64,000 nucleotides of DNA from Phycicoccus sp. Root101 (GTDB lineage: Bacteria > Actinomycetota > Actinomycetes > Actinomycetales > Dermatophilaceae): positions 477,830-541,829 of the forward strand of contig NZ_LMCM01000010.1 in the NCBI RefSeq assembly GCF_001426245.1, given 5' to 3'. Position numbers and translations under genes: made by a program. The first letter of the stretch is position 1, and every line of letters starts with the position of its first letter. The notes beneath the pieces are model-generated. The model made no database searches, was not told the DNA's origin, and saw only the letters and a program-made list of their open reading frames with translations. Positions 61,785 through 64,000 of the stretch are shown here, piece by piece.

Positions 61785-62897
61785 TCAGCGCAAGGACACC
61801 TTCGGCTCGATGCCGAGGATCTCGGCCAGGCGCGCCACTTCCTGCCGGAGTGCGCGGTCAGGGCGCGGGCTCCCGTCCAGCCAGGTGACGGTCAGCTCGC
61901 TCGCCTTCGTCGCCCAGGTGCCGCACACGAGACCGCCCCGGACGACGGGGTTCGCCTTGCGCGTCATCAGCTCTCGCAGGGGAGCCGGAGTGACGTGGAC
62001 GTCCTTGGTGCCGGGGCCCATGACCCACTGGTCGTGACCCGGCAGGAACCGGACCGCGTCCGACGGCTCCGCCGCGAGGAGGTCGTCGACGTCTGCCGCC
62101 AGGACCAGGGCCGGGGTGCCCGCCAGGTCGACCGTCGCCAGGTCGTCGGCCAAGGCCGCTAGCCAGCCGTCGATCCGCCTGCGCCCGGAGCTGAGGCCGT
62201 TGCCGAGCCAGTAGTGGACGTGGTCGCGGGTGGCCGGTCCGTACACGCGCAGGTAGGCCGACACGGCATACGCCCCGGCCTCGTCGAGGTCGGGGATGCC
62301 GCGCCAGCGCGGGTTGGTGTCGAGGCGCTGGAGCGTGAGGCGGCCGTCGCGGGCGGGCGCGATGCTCACGTCGCCCTGCCAGGTCAGTGGCTTCACGAGG
62401 GTGCCGGCACCCTCGTCGAACACCGGACGGAGGTGGCGGTACGCGCGGTTCCCGGCCAGGGCCTCCCCGAGCTCCTGCACGGTGAGGGGACCGTCCGCGA
62501 CCGCCTCACGGACCGCGGCCCGGAAGTCCGGCCAGGCTTCTGGAGTGAGCCGGTAGTGCTCGACCCAGCTCGAGCGTTCCCACTGTCGCCCCGCGGACCG
62601 GAGTGCGAGGTAGGCGCCGCCCTCCTCCGGCGACAGGTGGTGCACCGCGCCGCGGAAGGCGAAGGCCTTGATGACGGTGCCCTCGGCCAACGCCTCCGCG
62701 AGCCCACCGGGGGTCGAGGACCTCTGGCGCGTCCGGACCGCCAGCTCGGCGAGGGACTCGTCCATCGACGGTATGGCGCCGAGCCGGCGCACGACCTCCG
62801 CGACCCCTTGCGTGCCGACGGGATCGAGGAGGTGTCGCCGCAGGCGCCACGACAGGGCCTGCGCCCACGTCGTCGACACCTCTGTGCGCGTGCCCAT
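61785..62897 (-). CDS. Winged-helix DNA-binding protein (HTH_42/AlkZ-like)
   Basis: The 370-residue protein belongs to the HTH_42 family: N-terminal SWRLRRHLLDPV, FAFRGAVHHLSPEEGGAYLA and a C-terminal FLPGHDQWVMGPG...VVRGGLVCGTW region. AlkZ enzymes of this fold unhook interstrand crosslinks with a QxQ or QxD catalytic motif. I do not see a clear QxQ here, so glycosylase activity is uncertain and it may bind DNA only. It precedes the monooxygenase gene with two bases between. Confidence 0.8.
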   Translation of the reverse strand: MGTRTEVSTTWAQALSWRLRRHLLDPVGTQGVAEVVRRLGAIPSMDESLAELAVRTRQRSSTPGGLAEALAEGTVIKAFAFRGAVHHLSPEEGGAYLALRSAGRQWERSSWVEHYRLTPEAWPDFRAAVREAVADGPLTVQELGEALAGNRAYRHLRPVFDEGAGTLVKPLTWQGDVSIAPARDGRLTLQRLDTNPRWRGIPDLDEAGAYAVSAYLRVYGPATRDHVHYWLGNGLSSGRRRIDGWLAALADDLATVDLAGTPALVLAADVDDLLAAEPSDAVRFLPGHDQWVMGPGTKDVHVTPAPLRELMTRKANPVVRGGLVCGTWATKASELTVTWLDGSPRPDRALRQEVARLAEILGIEPKVSLR

Positions 62898-62912
62898 CGG
62901 TGCGCCGACCCC

Positions 62913-63554
62913 TCAGCCCGCCGCTGCCACGGTCTTGGTCATCACGCAGTTCTTCGCGCCCTTGGGGCGGTCGTAGGTGAAGCCGGCTCGCTCGAACAGG
63001 GCGCGGGTCCCGTTGTACAGCACCGACATCTTCTTCCCGTCGTTGTCGTGCGGGTACCCCTCGACGACCCCGCCACCGGCTGCCGCCACGAGGTCCAGGA
63101 CTCCCTGCAGGGCGATCGCGGAGATGCCGGAACGTCGGTAGCGCTTGTCGACGAACAGGCAGGTGATCCGGAAGTCGGGCACGCGCTCGCTCGTCTCCTC
63201 GTACTGCTTGCGGTGGTAGATGTTGGGCAGCTCGTCCGGCGGGCCGTACTGGCACCAGGCCACCGCCTCGTCGCCGTGCAGGACGACTGCGGCGTGCGCC
63301 CGGTCGCAGTGGACGAGCCGTTCCTTGAGGGCGCGGTTGGAGTCCGCGTCGTACGTCTTCTCGCCGGCCATGGTGTGGAAGTACGTGCACCAGCACCCGC
63401 CGAACACCCCGTTGTGCCGCTCCATGAGGGCCGCGTATGCCGCCCACGTGTCCGGTCCGAGGGCCTCGACCCTGAGCTCGTCCGTGGCCACGGGAGACCT
63501 GGTCGTCCTCGTGGTCGTCGTCTTCGTCGTCGTGGGCCTTGCTGTCCCCGCCAT
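62913..63554 (-). CDS. GNAT-family acetyltransferase with Thr/Arg-rich head
   Basis: The 213-residue product has a GNAT core with GGCWCTYFHTM, CLFVDKRYRRSGISAIALQG (the acetyl-CoA loop) and GTRALFERAGFTYDR. The first 25 residues (TARPTTTKTTTTRTTRSPVA) come from a GAC/GTC-type trinucleotide repeat in the DNA and could be variable. ATG 63554 lies six bases after TACCGT (63566-63561, minus strand), a leaderless start. The upstream in-frame start at 63722 would pass through DnaA-box-like sequences and is unlikely. Confidence 0.8.
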   Translation of the reverse strand: MAGTARPTTTKTTTTRTTRSPVATDELRVEALGPDTWAAYAALMERHNGVFGGCWCTYFHTMAGEKTYDADSNRALKERLVHCDRAHAAVVLHGDEAVAWCQYGPPDELPNIYHRKQYEETSERVPDFRITCLFVDKRYRRSGISAIALQGVLDLVAAAGGGVVEGYPHDNDGKKMSVLYNGTRALFERAGFTYDRPKGAKNCVMTKTVAAAG

Positions 63555-63621
63555 GGCGACACGGTAGACCTCGAAGCGGACGATCGGCTTCCGGAAAGTT
63601 GTCAGTCCCGGCTCCGGCCGC

Positions 63622-63659
63622 GTGTCCACAGGGCGGCACGTCACGTCTCGTTGTCCACA
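63622..63659 (+). promoter_or_regulatory. Pair of DnaA-box-like sequences
   Basis: TTGTCCACA (63651-63659) equals the actinobacterial DnaA box, and GTGTCCACA (63622-63630) differs at one base. They lie in the gap upstream of the DUF222 gene. Confidence 0.4.
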
Positions 63660-63781
63660 GGATGGGTCCTGGCGGGTTGCGTTCCCGGACAGGTCTGGCA
63701 GTCGGGATCCGTTGGGGTGCAACGGGTTTGGTGTCTCGGCGGAGTTCGATGGCTGTCGGTGGTCGGGGCTAGGGTTGTCGT

Positions 63782-64000
63782 ATGGATGGGGGCCAGACGC
63801 TGGTGCAGCGACGCGAGTCGATCGCGGCTGCCCGGGTGGCGTTGGCCGGTCTGGGGGACTGGTTGTGGCAGGCCGGTGGGGGTGCGGTTGGTGGTGTCGG
63901 CGGGTTGGCTGAGCTGTTGGGTGAGGTCGATGCGTTGGGGGCTGCGTGTGATGCGGCCAGGGTGGCGGTGGTGGGGGAGGCGATCGAGCGTGGTGAGCCC
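63782..64000 (+). CDS. DUF222/HNH-type protein, N-terminal part (runs off the window)
   Basis: The frame from ATG 63782 is open for 73 codons to the window end. The translation (QTLVQRRESIAAARVALAGL, GLAELLGEVDALGAACDAAR, VAVVGEAIERGEP) matches the start of DUF222 proteins (13E12 family), which usually end in an HNH nuclease domain and are multicopy in these genomes. TAGGGT (63770-63775) is six bases upstream, a leaderless start. Codons such as GGT and TTG are more frequent than in neighbouring genes, suggesting a separate history. Confidence 0.75.
   Translation, partial: MDGGQTLVQRRESIAAARVALAGLGDWLWQAGGGAVGGVGGLAELLGEVDALGAACDAARVAVVGEAIERGEP

Noticed and set aside
63622-63659. DnaA-box pair as a replication origin
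   Set aside because: Only two boxes, no AT-rich unwinding region, and no dnaA, dnaN or gyr genes nearby.
62913-63722. Longer start of the last GNAT gene
   Set aside because: The extra 56 residues have no GNAT similarity, and a well-placed -10 box supports ATG 63554.

Overview
The window is very GC-rich DNA with actinobacterial hallmarks: many GTG/TTG starts, 4-bp ATGA/GTGA gene overlaps, leaderless starts behind TANNNT boxes, a Rex-hemACDB operon, a BldN-type sigma factor and the small ribosomal protein bS22. Gene content and the DUF222 gene at the right edge suggest a non-filamentous actinobacterium close to Intrasporangiaceae (inference from content only). No tRNA, rRNA, CRISPR or insertion sequence was seen, and no gene-free gap exceeds about 250 bases.

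Layout: 0.2-3.5 kb, secreted LVIVD protein, LytR-CpsA-Psr lipoprotein and N-acetylglutamate synthase. 3.5-10.5 kb, a minus-strand block with MFS transporter, mutY, disA (c-di-AMP synthase), radA, a methyltransferase, a cysteine-rich protein and a membrane protein. 10.5-14.6 kb, Ppx/GppA phosphatase, a TIM-barrel epimerase, a TetR regulator and an ABC exporter. 14.7-20.7 kb, two tandem secreted propeller-FN3-LamG paralogues with a shared promoter architecture. 20.7-25.6 kb, proline dehydrogenase, proC, two GNATs, a TrkA-type K+ channel subunit and AcuC. 25.8-32.5 kb, a small HTH protein, a large M36 protease, bS22, an epimerase and an acyltransferase with a histone-H1-like head. 32.6-34.8 kb, a BldN/RsbN-like sigma/anti-sigma pair. 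34.9-41.1 kb, glutaredoxin-like protein, then rex-hemA-hemC-hemD-hemB. 41.3-50.7 kb, a sugar locus: GH4 glycosidase, DeoR regulator, PfkB kinase, ABC importer and a secreted PIG-L/CBM9 protein. 50.8-58.2 kb, yceI-marR, then hemL, a phosphatase, the System II cytochrome c maturation genes (tlpA-ccdA-resB-ccsB) and a DUF4229 protein. 58.3-64 kb, ArsR/hydrolase pair, a secreted orphan, a flavin monooxygenase, a winged-helix protein, a GNAT and the start of a DUF222/HNH-type gene.

From about 10.5 to 58 kb the backbone order (ppx, isomerase, proC, small HTH, bS22, epimerase, acyltransferase, glutaredoxin, hemACDB, hemL, phosphatase, TlpA, CcdA, ResB, CcsA) matches what I recall of Mycobacterium tuberculosis Rv0496-Rv0529. 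The LamG pair, the TetR-ABC unit, the M36 protease, the sugar locus and yceI-marR would then be lineage-specific insertions.

The most notable hidden signals are: a GTATG(S)CG word that appears to be kept by rare codons in several reading frames; the duplicated promoter of the LamG pair; a BldN-like promoter (CGTAAC-N16-CGTTCT) in front of the anti-sigma gene; and a textbook Rex operator over the rex-hem promoter.
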